NCBI RefSeq assembly: GCF_021729845.1
Contig: NZ_CP063397.1
Location: forward strand, 3,238,001 to 3,302,000
From: Rhizobium sp. SL42
Lineage (GTDB): Bacteria; Pseudomonadota; Alphaproteobacteria; Rhizobiales; Rhizobiaceae
Direction of reading: 5' to 3'
DNA length: 64,000 nt
Position numbers and translations under genes: made by a program. This document shows, one piece after another, positions 45,942 through 53,925 of the stretch. Each line of letters opens with the position of its first letter. Position 1 is the first letter of the stretch. The notes beneath the pieces were generated by a model, which was given only the letters and a program-made list of their open reading frames with translations, searched no databases and was not told where the DNA came from.

Positions 45942-46229
45942 TTGCCGGACTCGTCAACAAGCAACAAGGATCGAACCATTCGCGGGTGGCGCAACATCGC
46001 AGATCCCACACATCGACAGGCGCCAATTTTCACCGCCTGAAATTGAGGCCCTAACGCCCGCTCAACCCAATCAGTGACAGTTTCGATGATGCCGAAATCA
46101 GCGCTTCGGATTCTGGACGGATTAAATATATGCTTTCTTATCATGAACTTAATTTGAGATCATGAGCAGGAAACACACCCCACGGACCCCACCTGTCGAA
46201 ATGTCTGGAAATTGCGTCAGGCAATCTGC

Positions 46230-46235
46230 TATAGT
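46230..46235 (+). promoter_or_regulatory. putative greA -10 element
   Basis: TATAGT matches a -10 box. TGGAAA (46206-46211) lies 18 bases upstream as a weak -35. Transcription would start near 46242, leaving a leader of about 94 bases. Confidence 0.5.
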
Positions 46236-46259
46236 TGGCTCAAATTTGATTTGTGACAC

Positions 46260-46295
46260 GGTTCCGTAGCTTTGCTTCGGAACCTGTTTTCTTTT
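46260..46295 (+). terminator. intrinsic terminator in the greA leader (candidate attenuator / leader RNA)
   Basis: GGTTCCG (46260-46266) and CGGAACC (46278-46284) form a 7-base stem with an 11-base loop, followed by TGTTTTCTTTT. It ends 41 bases before the greA ATG. The leader RNA would be about 50 bases long. In E. coli the greA leader makes GraL RNAs through such a terminator. Confidence 0.8.
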
Positions 46296-46335
46296 GTGCC
46301 CGCGTTCGCGGTTAAAAAGACCAAAGGAAGAGGTA

Positions 46336-46812
46336 ATGGTAGATAAAGTACCGATGACGCAAAGCGGCTTCGTCAAGCTGAACGAAGAGCTTCGCTGGCG
46401 CCAGCAGGAAGAGCGTCCCCGCATCATCGAGGCAATCGCGGAAGCGCGCGCCCATGGCGACCTCTCCGAAAACGCGGAATACCACGCGGCCAAGGAAGCC
46501 CAGAGCCACAATGAAGGTCGGGTCGGCGAACTGGAAGACCTGATTGCCCGCGCCGAGGTCATCGACCTGTCGAAGATGTCTGGTTCGAAGATTAAGTTCG
46601 GCGCCACCGTCAAGTTGGTCGACGAAGACACGGAAGAAGAAAAGACCTACCAGATCGTCGGCGACCAGGAAGCCGACGTTAAGGCTGGCCGCATTTCCAT
46701 CTCTTCGCCGATTGCCCGTGCGCTGATCGGCAAGGAAGTTGGCGACAATATCGAGGTGGTGGCGCCTGGCGGCTCCAAGGCTTACGAAATTCTCGCCGTT
46801 CAGTGGGGCTGA
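46336..46812 (+). CDS. greA: transcription elongation factor GreA
   Basis: A protein of 158 residues, the normal GreA length, starting [20 protein letters not shown] after GAGGTA. The N-terminal coiled coil includes [20 protein letters not shown] (the conserved D-L-S-E-N-A-E-Y tip that reaches the polymerase active site) and the C-terminal FKBP-like domain includes [18 protein letters not shown]. It rescues backtracked RNA polymerase by stimulating transcript cleavage. lpsB follows after 17 bases and may share its transcript. Confidence 0.98.
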   Translation: MVDKVPMTQSGFVKLNEELRWRQQEERPRIIEAIAEARAHGDLSENAEYHAAKEAQSHNEGRVGELEDLIARAEVIDLSKMSGSKIKFGATVKLVDEDTEEEKTYQIVGDQEADVKAGRISISSPIARALIGKEVGDNIEVVAPGGSKAYEILAVQWG

Positions 46813-46829
46813 GCACCCAGGAGAGGCAT

Positions 46830-47915
46830 GTGGCATCCGAACCGACAACCTACGTGGATCCATCCGAGATCCGCGTGATTGCGCCAAACTTCAAGCAGCG
46901 TCTTTCGGGCGTCACCTCGACGATCATCCAGCTGGTACCGGTTCAAAACAGGCTCGATCACCGCGTTGCGGTGATCGGCCCTGGTTTGCCGCAGCACCTT
47001 CCGCATATCCGCTTCTCCGATCTTTGGAAGCTCTGGCGGAGGCCTAAAGGCGGTAAAGTCCGCGTCTGGCATGCCCGCCGCAACATCGAGATGTTGCCCG
47101 GCCTCGTGCTCAGGGATCTCTTCCGGATGCCGCTGAAGCTCGTCTTCACCTCCGCCTCGCAGCGGAAGCATTCCCGCTGGACCAAGTTTCTGATCTCGCG
47201 CATGGATGCCGTGGTGGCGACAAGCGCCAAGACGTCGAGCTACCTCACGGTCCCCAACACCGTCGTCATGCATGGCATTGACGAGCAACGCTTTCGGCCC
47301 GCGGCCGACAAGCTAGCCGCCAAGCAGAGCCTTGGCCTTGCGCCTCAGCACAAGCATGTCGGCTGCTTCGGACGGGTACGCCATCAGAAGGGCACCGACC
47401 TTTTCGTCGACGCCATGATCGAACTTTTGCCGACCCGGCCGGACTGGATCGCGGTGATCGCTGGCCGAGCGACTGCCAAGCATTTGGATTTCGAGCGCGG
47501 CCTCAAGGACAAGGTCCGCGCGGCGGGTCTTCAGGACCGTATTCTGTTTGTCGGCGAACATACCAACATCAACGACTGGTACCGCGCCCTCGATCTGTTC
47601 ATCGCGCCGCAACGCTGGGAAGGCTTCGGCCTGACCCCTCTTGAGGCCATGGCCTCCGGAGTTCCGGTGATTGCGACCGATGTCGGCGCATTCCGGGAAC
47701 TGATCGCGACTGGCGAAAACGAGACCGGCGTGGTTCTGACAGACATCAGCCCGACGAGCATGGCCAATGCGGCAAGCCTCCTGATGGATGATGAAGAACG
47801 AAGGCGCGCAGCAGGTCGCCGTGCAATCGAACGAACCCATGCCACCTTCTCCATCGAGGGTGAAGCGCGGGGCTTGCAGCGCATTTACGACAGGCTTTCA
47901 CGCGCGGACGGCTGA
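46830..47915 (+). CDS. lpsB: LPS core mannosyltransferase LpsB (GT4 family)
   Basis: A protein of 361 residues if translation starts at the GTG (46830-46832) following AGGAGAGG; an in-frame GTG nine codons earlier overlaps greA. The opening IRVIAPNFKQRLSGVTSTII, then VWHARRNIEMLPGLVLRDLF and RMPLKLVFTSASQRKHSRWT are diagnostic of the rhizobial LpsB/LpcC group. The GT4 acceptor and donor part has VGCFGRVRHQKGTDLFVDAM and PQRWEGFGLTPLEAMASGVP with the E-x7-E nucleotide site. It adds mannose to the Kdo of the LPS core. Confidence 0.92.
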   Translation: MASEPTTYVDPSEIRVIAPNFKQRLSGVTSTIIQLVPVQNRLDHRVAVIGPGLPQHLPHIRFSDLWKLWRRPKGGKVRVWHARRNIEMLPGLVLRDLFRMPLKLVFTSASQRKHSRWTKFLISRMDAVVATSAKTSSYLTVPNTVVMHGIDEQRFRPAADKLAAKQSLGLAPQHKHVGCFGRVRHQKGTDLFVDAMIELLPTRPDWIAVIAGRATAKHLDFERGLKDKVRAAGLQDRILFVGEHTNINDWYRALDLFIAPQRWEGFGLTPLEAMASGVPVIATDVGAFRELIATGENETGVVLTDISPTSMANAASLLMDDEERRRAAGRRAIERTHATFSIEGEARGLQRIYDRLSRADG

Positions 47916-47975
47916 ACTGGCCACGACCGATGCACCGCAAGCAACGTCATCAATCAAGAGCGACAAGACACGCCC

Positions 47976-48773
47976 ATGAACTTGCCAACTTCCGCCGCCT
48001 CTCCGGTGAATGTGATCTGCATGAAATGGGGCACACTTTACGGCCCTGAATATGTAAACAATCTCCGCCGCGGCGTGCAGCGGAACCTGAAGCGACCGCA
48101 TCGCTTCGTCTGCTTCACAGATGACTCTTCCGGACTGGACGCAGACGTGGAGACAGCCCCCCTTCCCGCCTTGAAGATGCGCGACGGAGAAACCGACACG
48201 CGCTGGAGAAAGCTGTCGGTATTCGCCGGAGACCTTGCCGGCCTGTCGGGGCCAACGCTTTTCCTCGATCTTGACCTCGTCGTCGTCGGCGGTCTCGATG
48301 CATTGTTTGACATGCCGGGCGAGTTCCTCGTCATTCGCGACGATGATCTGTTCCGCACCAAGCCCTTCCGTTGGCTCAATCGCAAGCGCGACGCATTCCT
48401 CGCGATGGTCGGCAACAGCTCCGTCTTCCGCTACGAATTCGGTGCCCATACCGACGTGCTGGATGACTATCTGGCCGACCCGGCGCAGGCCGCCATTGAC
48501 TATGAGCACGAGCAGCAATTCCTCAGCGATCACATGTTCCGTGCCGGCAAGCTGCGCTACTGGCCGCGCGCCTGGTGCGTCAGCTTCAAGAATGATTGCG
48601 TTCCCGCCAATATTGCGAGCTACTGGCGCGCACCGTCGCTTCCGGCCGACGCTCGGATCGTGGTTTTTGCCGGCAATCCGAAAATGGGCGAGGCGCTGAA
48701 TGGCGGCGGACAGAAATGGTATCGCCGCATTGGTGACGTCAGCTGGTTGCGCAAGGCCTGGTACGGCTCGTAA
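47976..48773 (+). CDS. glycosyltransferase, GT-A-like, probably LPS-related
   Basis: A protein of 265 residues. The block VNVICMKWGTLYGPEYVNNL with RRGVQRNLKRPHRFVCFTDD resembles bacterial surface-glycan transferases, and LSGPTLFLDLDLVVVGGLDA contains the D-x-D metal and nucleotide-sugar site. Later LIRDDDLFRTKP-like and FNSSVFRYEF-like segments bound the acceptor domain. It follows lpsB by 60 bases, so it probably belongs to the same LPS group. The transferred sugar is unknown. Confidence 0.85.
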   Translation: MNLPTSAASPVNVICMKWGTLYGPEYVNNLRRGVQRNLKRPHRFVCFTDDSSGLDADVETAPLPALKMRDGETDTRWRKLSVFAGDLAGLSGPTLFLDLDLVVVGGLDALFDMPGEFLVIRDDDLFRTKPFRWLNRKRDAFLAMVGNSSVFRYEFGAHTDVLDDYLADPAQAAIDYEHEQQFLSDHMFRAGKLRYWPRAWCVSFKNDCVPANIASYWRAPSLPADARIVVFAGNPKMGEALNGGGQKWYRRIGDVSWLRKAWYGS

Positions 48774-48827
48774 CCAAAGGAAGGACAGGCGTCGCGTGGC
48801 TTGTCGCCGGCCAAACGTCTTCGGCTG

Positions 48828-49295
48828 TCAGATTTCCACCAGACCGAGCTTCTTCACCTGCCGGATCGTCAGCATCGTGCGAACCGTATCCACATGTTCG
48901 TTTGCGGTCAGAACCTCGATGACGAAATCCTGAAACTTCGTCAGGTTGGGAGCAACGCAATGGAGCAGGAAGTCACTGTCGCCATTGACCATCCAGGCCT
49001 GGCGCACGATCGGCCAGCCGTCTGTTGCGGCGGAGAAGGCCTTGAGATTGGCTTCGGACTGGTGTTTCAGACCGACCATGCAGAACGCCACAAGATCGTA
49101 TCCAAGCTTGGTTGCGCTCACCAGCGCATGATAACCCTCGATCACCCCGGCTTCTTCCAGCTTGCGCACCCGGCGCAAGCAAGGCGGCGCGGAGATGCCG
49201 ACCCGCTCAGACAATTCGACATTGGTCATGCGGCCATCGCGCTGCAATTCCCGAAGGATTCGAAGATCGATGGCGTCGAGTTCCACTTTCAGCAC
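48828..49295 (-). CDS. Lrp/AsnC-family regulator
   Basis: A protein of about 155 residues from GTG 49295 (a TTG six codons earlier is also open). The helix-turn-helix part reads LDAIDLRILRELQRDGRMTN, then VELSERVGISAPPCLRRVRK, and the RAM domain includes GYHALVSATKLGYDLVAFCM and MVNGDSDFLLHCVAPNLTKF. It is a feast/famine regulator responding to an amino acid. It is divergent from trxB. In Sinorhizobium the Lrp gene also lies near trxB and lsrB. Confidence 0.92.
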   Translation of the reverse strand: MLKVELDAIDLRILRELQRDGRMTNVELSERVGISAPPCLRRVRKLEEAGVIEGYHALVSATKLGYDLVAFCMVGLKHQSEANLKAFSAATDGWPIVRQAWMVNGDSDFLLHCVAPNLTKFQDFVIEVLTANEHVDTVRTMLTIRQVKKLGLVEI

Positions 49296-49522
49296 GGTCG
49301 GGGCCTTTCCCAAATCAGGCTCAGTTATCTAGCGGAAACGTCAGAATACGCAATAATCTGTCCAGAATGCGCACAAATATTACACTCCCCCTGAAAGCCC
49401 TGTTGCTAATGCAAAGCTCCCCTTGAATAAACATGGGGACCGTTCATAAATGAAGCGACAAGCGGGAGCGTGCACCATGTCTCGGACACCGCTCTCTATT
49501 GGTCGTTTTGAAAGGATCCATC

Positions 49523-50500
49523 ATGTCTGCCCGCCACACAAAGGTGCTGATCATCGGCTCCGGCCCCGCCGGTTACACCGCCGCGATCTATGCCGCCCGT
49601 GCAATGCTGAAGCCGGTCTTGATCGCCGGCATGGAACAGGGCGGTCAGCTGATGATCACCACGGACGTGGAGAACTACCCGGGTTTTGCCGATCCGATCC
49701 AGGGCCCGTGGCTGATGGAACAAATGCTCAAGCAGGCGACCCATGTTGGCGCCGAGATCGTCAGCGATCTGGTGACCGAAGTCGATACCAGCCAGCGGCC
49801 CTTCGTCGCAAGGACCGACAGCGGCCAGGTTTGGACCGCAGACACGCTGATCATTGCCACCGGCGCCAAGGCCAAGTGGCTCGGCATCGAAAGCGAGCAG
49901 CATTTCCAGGGCTTCGGCGTATCCGCCTGTGCAACCTGCGACGGCTTCTTCTACCGCAACAAGGATGTCATCGTTGTCGGCGGCGGAAATTCGGCCGTCG
50001 AGGAAGCTCTTTATCTGTCGCATATCTGCAAAACGGTCACGGTCGTCCATCGCCGCGATTCGTTCCGCTCGGAGAAAATCCTGCAGGAACGCCTGTTCGC
50101 CAAGGACAATATCCGCGTTCTGTGGAACACCGCCGTCGATGAAATCACCGGCACTCCCGCCAAGCCGCCGATGCCGCCATCGGTCTCCGGCGTCAAGCTG
50201 CGCGATACGCTGACCGACGCAATCACGGAAATGCCGATCGATGGCGTCTTTGTTGCGATCGGCCACGCACCTGCCGTCGAACTGTTCAAGGACAAGCTGA
50301 GGCTGAAGTCGAACGGCTATCTGTGGACGGCACCGGATTCGACCGCGACCGATGTCCCCGGTGTGTTTGCTGCGGGCGATGTTACCGACGACATCTATCG
50401 TCAGGCGATCACCGCTGCCGGCATGGGCTGCATGGCGGCACTGGAAGCCGAGCGCTTCCTGTCCGCCGTCCCTGTTCTCGCCCAGCAAGCGGCGGAATAA
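49523..50500 (+). CDS. trxB: thioredoxin reductase
   Basis: A protein of 325 residues from an ATG after AAGGATC; a frame extension upstream overlaps no better site. FAD binding is by VLIIGSGPAGYTAAIYAARA, the redox pair is C136 and C139 (SACATCDGFFY), and NADPH binding is by VIVVGGGNSAVEEALYLSHI. It reduces thioredoxin with NADPH. lsrB starts 18 bases downstream, so both are likely co-transcribed, linking thiol redox to that regulator. Confidence 0.97.
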   Translation: MSARHTKVLIIGSGPAGYTAAIYAARAMLKPVLIAGMEQGGQLMITTDVENYPGFADPIQGPWLMEQMLKQATHVGAEIVSDLVTEVDTSQRPFVARTDSGQVWTADTLIIATGAKAKWLGIESEQHFQGFGVSACATCDGFFYRNKDVIVVGGGNSAVEEALYLSHICKTVTVVHRRDSFRSEKILQERLFAKDNIRVLWNTAVDEITGTPAKPPMPPSVSGVKLRDTLTDAITEMPIDGVFVAIGHAPAVELFKDKLRLKSNGYLWTAPDSTATDVPGVFAAGDVTDDIYRQAITAAGMGCMAALEAERFLSAVPVLAQQAAE

Positions 50501-50518
50501 GCGATGAGAGGGGGCGGC

Positions 50519-51415
50519 ATGCCGCTGGACTGGGACAAGCTGCGCATTTTTCACTCGGCTGCTGAAGCCGGGTCATTCACCCATGCAGCCGACAAACTTC
50601 ATCTGTCCCAGTCCGCGATCAGCCGTCAGGTCTCGGCGCTGGAGCAGGATATCGGCGTCAAGCTTTTCCATCGCCACGCCCGTGGCCTTATCCTGACCGA
50701 ACAGGGCGAACTGCTGTATCGCACGGCGCACGACGTCCTGCTCAAGCTGCAGACCGTCAAGATGCAACTGACGGAGACCACGGAAAAGCCGAGCGGCAAG
50801 CTGCGCGTCACCACCACCGTCGGTCTCGGTCAGGGATGGCTGACCGACAAGGTCCAGGAATTCCTGCAGCTCTACCCGGAAATGTCGATCCAGCTGATCC
50901 TCGACAACGAGGAACTGGACGTCAACATGCGCCACGCCGACTGCGCCATTCGTCTGCGCCAGCCGCAGCAGTCCGACCTGATCCAGCGCAAGCTGTTTAC
51001 CGTGCACATGCACGTCTATGCAGCACCGTCCTACATCAATCGCTACGGCGAACCGCAGTCGATCGAGGACCTGGACAGCCATAAGATCATTTCCTTCGGC
51101 GAGCCCGCCCCCAACTACTTGCTCGATGTCAACTGGCTCGAGACGGCCGGTCGCTCGTCGGACAACGCCCGCATGCCGCATCTTCAGATCAACAGCCAGA
51201 CCTCGATCAAGCGCGCCTGCCTTCTCGGCATCGGCATCGCCATGCTGCCGGACTATATTGTCGGCCGCGATCCGGGCCTGGTCCAGTTGGCCATCCCTGC
51301 CGATATTCCGTCCTTCGACACCTATTTCTGCTACCCGGACGAAATCAAGAACGCCGCAAAACTCAAGGCTTTCCGTGACTTCATTGTCGCCAAGGCGCGC
51401 AACTGGAACTTCTGA
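50519..51415 (+). CDS. lsrB: LysR-type regulator LsrB / VtlR
   Basis: A protein of 298 residues starting MPLDWDKLRIFHSAAEAGSF after GAGAGGGGG; an ATG five codons upstream is possible. The helix-turn-helix block LHLSQSAISRQVSALEQDIG and the substrate-binding domain are nearly the LsrB sequence of Sinorhizobium. Cysteines are at 142, 234 and 271; LsrB is reported to sense redox state through cysteine. In Agrobacterium and Brucella the orthologue VtlR activates small RNAs of the AbcR group and small transport genes. The AbcR-like RNA lies just downstream here. Confidence 0.95.
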   Translation: MPLDWDKLRIFHSAAEAGSFTHAADKLHLSQSAISRQVSALEQDIGVKLFHRHARGLILTEQGELLYRTAHDVLLKLQTVKMQLTETTEKPSGKLRVTTTVGLGQGWLTDKVQEFLQLYPEMSIQLILDNEELDVNMRHADCAIRLRQPQQSDLIQRKLFTVHMHVYAAPSYINRYGEPQSIEDLDSHKIISFGEPAPNYLLDVNWLETAGRSSDNARMPHLQINSQTSIKRACLLGIGIAMLPDYIVGRDPGLVQLAIPADIPSFDTYFCYPDEIKNAAKLKAFRDFIVAKARNWNF

Positions 51416-51468
51416 TCAGCCGAGCAATGCAGTCTTTCTTAAGCTGAAAAGTTAAGGCTTGCGCTTGA

Positions 51469-51485
51469 TGCATGACTGACATGCA
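51469..51485. promoter_or_regulatory. palindrome upstream of the AbcR-like sRNA, candidate LsrB/VtlR site
   Basis: TGCAT-GACTGAC-ATGCA is a perfect inverted repeat with 5-base arms. It lies about 28-43 bases upstream of the inferred sRNA start, where a LysR activator would bind near the -35 position. Direct binding is inferred from the neighbouring regulator gene. Confidence 0.55.
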
Positions 51486-51511
51486 TAAAAAAGCATTGTT
51501 CACTGCACAAA

Positions 51512-51649
51512 AAACCACCATATCGCACACAGCTGATGCACATGGTGGCTTTTTCCTCCCAGTTCCACCGCAGCAGCTGTTCCCCTCTGGAGGTTTTTGA
51601 CCTTCACACTTTAAAGGGCCCTGGATTTTTCCAGTGGCCCTCTTTTTTT
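51512..51649 (+). ncRNA. abcR: AbcR-like (alpha-r15 family) small regulatory RNA
   Basis: Inferred RNA of about 138 bases. It begins with a stem CCACCAT (51515-51521) / ATGGTGG (51542-51548). Single-stranded pyrimidine-rich stretches follow, TTCCTCCCAG and TTCCCCTCTGG, which resemble the M1 and M2 anti-ribosome-site motifs of AbcR RNAs. It ends in a terminator: GGGCC-CTGGA (51616-51625) pairs with TCCAG-t-GGCCC (51630-51640), then a T-rich run to 51649. AbcR RNAs with Hfq repress ABC transporter mRNAs. Only one copy was found. The 5' end is approximate. Confidence 0.8.
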
Positions 51650-51752
51650 GCCAAAATTTTAATTGATCTTCACGAAGCCATTGCCGCTTGCATTCAGCCT
51701 CCCGCATTTGGCAATCTGCAAACTTGACGATAGTCAATTACCGCCTATTTGA

Positions 51753-51783
51753 TCTGCATAACATACGCTTCTGCATAACATAC
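51753..51783. repeat. direct repeats, putative ArsR operator
   Basis: The 14-base unit TCTGCATAACATAC occurs twice, at 51753-51766 and 51770-51783, 17 bases apart, i.e. nearly two helix turns. TTGACG (51724-51729) and TATTTG (51746-51751) form a likely promoter just upstream, so the repeats cover the start region of the ArsR gene. Confidence 0.6.
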
Positions 51784-51800
51784 ACTGAGGAGAATTCTCT

Positions 51801-52088
51801 TTGGAAGACGTCATGAAAGCGCTGGCCCATCCGGCGCGACTGGAAATGCTGATCTGGCTGAAAGATCCGCTTGAATATTTCGGCGTCGCACGCGAGGAAG
51901 CGGCAGAAGGCATCAGCGCGGGACAATTCGAACGTTCGGGCCTGTCGCAATCAGCGGTCTCGGCCCACCTTGCAACACTCCAGCGAGCCGGCCTGATCGC
52001 CTCGAAACGAGTGGGACAGCGCGTCCTGTACCGGCGCAACGAACAAAGCATTTCCGAATTTATCCAGGACTTGAACAGCAAGCTTTGA
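51801..52088 (+). CDS. ArsR-family transcriptional regulator
   Basis: A protein of 95 residues from TTG 51801, eight bases after AGGAGA; an ATG at 51813 is an alternative. The winged helix is MKALAHPARLEMLIWLKDPL, then GLSQSAVSAHLATLQRAGLI and ASKRVGQRVLYRRNEQSI. There is no metal site of the C-x-C type. An old-yellow-enzyme gene follows 64 bases downstream, so the regulator probably senses an electrophile or its damage. The paired direct repeats upstream are the likely operator. Confidence 0.9.
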   Translation: MEDVMKALAHPARLEMLIWLKDPLEYFGVAREEAAEGISAGQFERSGLSQSAVSAHLATLQRAGLIASKRVGQRVLYRRNEQSISEFIQDLNSKL

Positions 52089-52152
52089 GACCCCAAATGG
52101 GAAATTCCAATGCACTTTCCTCCCCATCATTGGAAAACTCCCGAGAGGTTTC

Positions 52153-53253
52153 ATGTCCAAGCTTTTTCAATCGACCACCGTGGGCGATATCGCCGTAACG
52201 AACCGCGTCGCCATGGCGCCACTGACCCGCAATCGTTCGCCAGGCGCAGTTCCGAACGACCTCAATGTTGAATACTATCGCCAGCGCGCAGGCGCCGGCC
52301 TGATCATCACCGAAGGCACGGCCATCAGCCACCAGGGTCAGGGCTATGCCGATGTCCCGGGACTTTATCTGCCGGAAGCCATCGAAGGTTGGAAACGCGT
52401 CACCAGCGCCGTGCACGAGGCCGGCGGCAAGATTGTCACCCAGATCTGGCATGTCGGCCGCATTTCCCACACCTCGCTCCAGCCGGACGGCGGAAAGCCG
52501 GTCGCCCCGTCTGCCATCCAGGCGAAGTCCAAGACCTACATCCTCAACGCCGACGGCACCGGCGCCTTTGCCGAAACCTCGGAGCCCCGCGCACTGGAGC
52601 TGAACGAGATCGATGGCCTGCTGGAAGATTATCGCAAGGCCGCTCGCGCCGCGATCGATGCCGGTTTCGACGGCGTCGAAATCCACGCAGCCAACGGCTA
52701 CCTGCTTGAGCAGTTCATGCGCTCCAGCAGCAACCACCGCACGGACGCCTATGGTGGTTCAATTGAAAACCGCATCCGCCTCACACTGGAAGTGGTCGAA
52801 ACCGTGGCCAAGGAAATCGGTGGCGGGCGCACCGGCATCCGCATTTCACCCACGACACCGGCCAATGACGTTTCAGATCCAGATCCGACAGCTGTCTACA
52901 CGGCACTGGTCGAGAAGCTGGCGGCCCATGATCTGGCCTTCATCCACGTCATCGAAGGCGCGACCGGCGGCCCGCGCGACGTTGTGCCGTTTGACTGGGC
53001 AGCCCTCAAGGCGGCCTATCGCGCCAAGGGTGGCAAGGCTGTCTGGATGGTCAACAACGGCTATGATCGTGACGCAGCCATCGAAGCGGTTGAAAGTGGC
53101 TATGCCGACGTAGTCGCCTTCGGCAAGCCTTTCATCTCGAACCCCGATCTGGTTCGCCGACTGAGGGAAGAAGCGCCGCTCAACGAGCTGGATGCCTCCA
53201 CGCTGTACGGCGGCGGCGCACAGGGCTACACGACCTACCCGGCGCTGGCCTGA
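52153..53253 (+). CDS. alkene reductase (old yellow enzyme, NemA-like)
   Basis: A protein of 366 residues starting MSKLFQSTTVGDIAVTNRVA. The FMN TIM-barrel pattern shows MAPLTRNRSPGAVPNDLNVE, QIWHVGRISHTSLQPDGGKP, and VEIHAANGYLLEQFMRSSSN with the H-x-x-N substrate pair (H-A-A-N). It ends with the family's GGGAQGYTTYP motif. It uses NAD(P)H to reduce activated double bonds, nitroesters or N-ethylmaleimide-like compounds. It is paired with an ArsR gene, unlike NemR/NemA. Confidence 0.95.
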   Translation: MSKLFQSTTVGDIAVTNRVAMAPLTRNRSPGAVPNDLNVEYYRQRAGAGLIITEGTAISHQGQGYADVPGLYLPEAIEGWKRVTSAVHEAGGKIVTQIWHVGRISHTSLQPDGGKPVAPSAIQAKSKTYILNADGTGAFAETSEPRALELNEIDGLLEDYRKAARAAIDAGFDGVEIHAANGYLLEQFMRSSSNHRTDAYGGSIENRIRLTLEVVETVAKEIGGGRTGIRISPTTPANDVSDPDPTAVYTALVEKLAAHDLAFIHVIEGATGGPRDVVPFDWAALKAAYRAKGGKAVWMVNNGYDRDAAIEAVESGYADVVAFGKPFISNPDLVRRLREEAPLNELDASTLYGGGAQGYTTYPALA

Positions 53254-53520
53254 TGCTCGCGTGACCCCCGTCACGCGGCAAATCCCCTGACAAGAATGAA
53301 CCGCTCTCCGAAACTTCGAAATTCGGTGGGCGGTTCACACCACCGCCGACAAGGCGGTTGACGATGCCGACGCCGAAACCTTCGGCCATGGAGTACTGCT
53401 CCACTATCGGTTAGCGCAGATGCTCAGTCTCTTGATTCAAAACATCAACAAACGGCCCAAGCGTGAAGAAGGCCCGCTAGCCGGTTGATCGGATTCACGA
53501 AACGACCGGCGTCATTGGCG

Positions 53521-53790
53521 TCACAGCTGTGAAGGCGCCTCGGTGACATAGGCATCAACGACTTCGATTTCCGGCCGATCACCACCGTCGCTGTATTCCT
53601 CGCGCCAGCGACCGCTTTCGTCCTGAAAACTGATCGTTACAGGTTCGTCGCCGACCTGCTGCTCGGCCACCACGATCCGGACCGCCTCCAGCGCCTGATC
53701 ATGTGTCGCAAACGATTCGGAATAGACGGTACCCAGCCGATAGGCCCAGCCCCCATCATGGGGCACGATCTCGTAGACAATCTTCACCAT
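53521..53790 (-). CDS. DUF2188 protein
   Basis: A protein of 89 residues: MVKIVYEIVPHDGGWAYRLG, then TVYSESFATHDQALEAVRIV and an acidic tail. The opening Y-x-I-V-P-H-D-G-G-W-A-Y and the F-x-T-x-x-A-L-E-A-A pattern define DUF2188. Function unknown. An AGGAGAAGG ribosome site precedes the ATG. The 267-base gap to the reductase gene has small hairpins but no other gene. Confidence 0.88.
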   Translation of the reverse strand: MVKIVYEIVPHDGGWAYRLGTVYSESFATHDQALEAVRIVVAEQQVGDEPVTISFQDESGRWREEYSDGGDRPEIEVVDAYVTEAPSQL

Positions 53791-53925
53791 GGCCTTCTCC
53801 TCTCACGGTTTGACGATTATTCCATCAAAGACGATGCTTCGCAAATGTCATGCGGTCACAGCCGCTTGAGCGGGAACCTCTGACTGCTTTCGCCGTTCCG
53901 CAATACAACCATGAGGAATGCAAGT

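Larger units (their letters stand above)
45942..46335. other. divergent spacer between the repair operon and greA
   Basis: This 394-base spacer carries the repair-operon promoter next to the LexA box on its left end, and the greA promoter and leader on its right end. The middle part (about 45970-46200) shows no gene with coding character and no strong repeat. Confidence 0.6.

Noticed and set aside
51416..51511. Second AbcR-type RNA in tandem
   Set aside because: The segment lacks the anti-ribosome-site motifs and a terminator; only one copy is supported.
53180..53404. Possible gene fragment on the minus strand (start MEQYSMAEGFGVGIVNRLVG)
   Set aside because: It overlaps the reductase gene end, has no ribosome site and no recognisable family, so it is probably chance.
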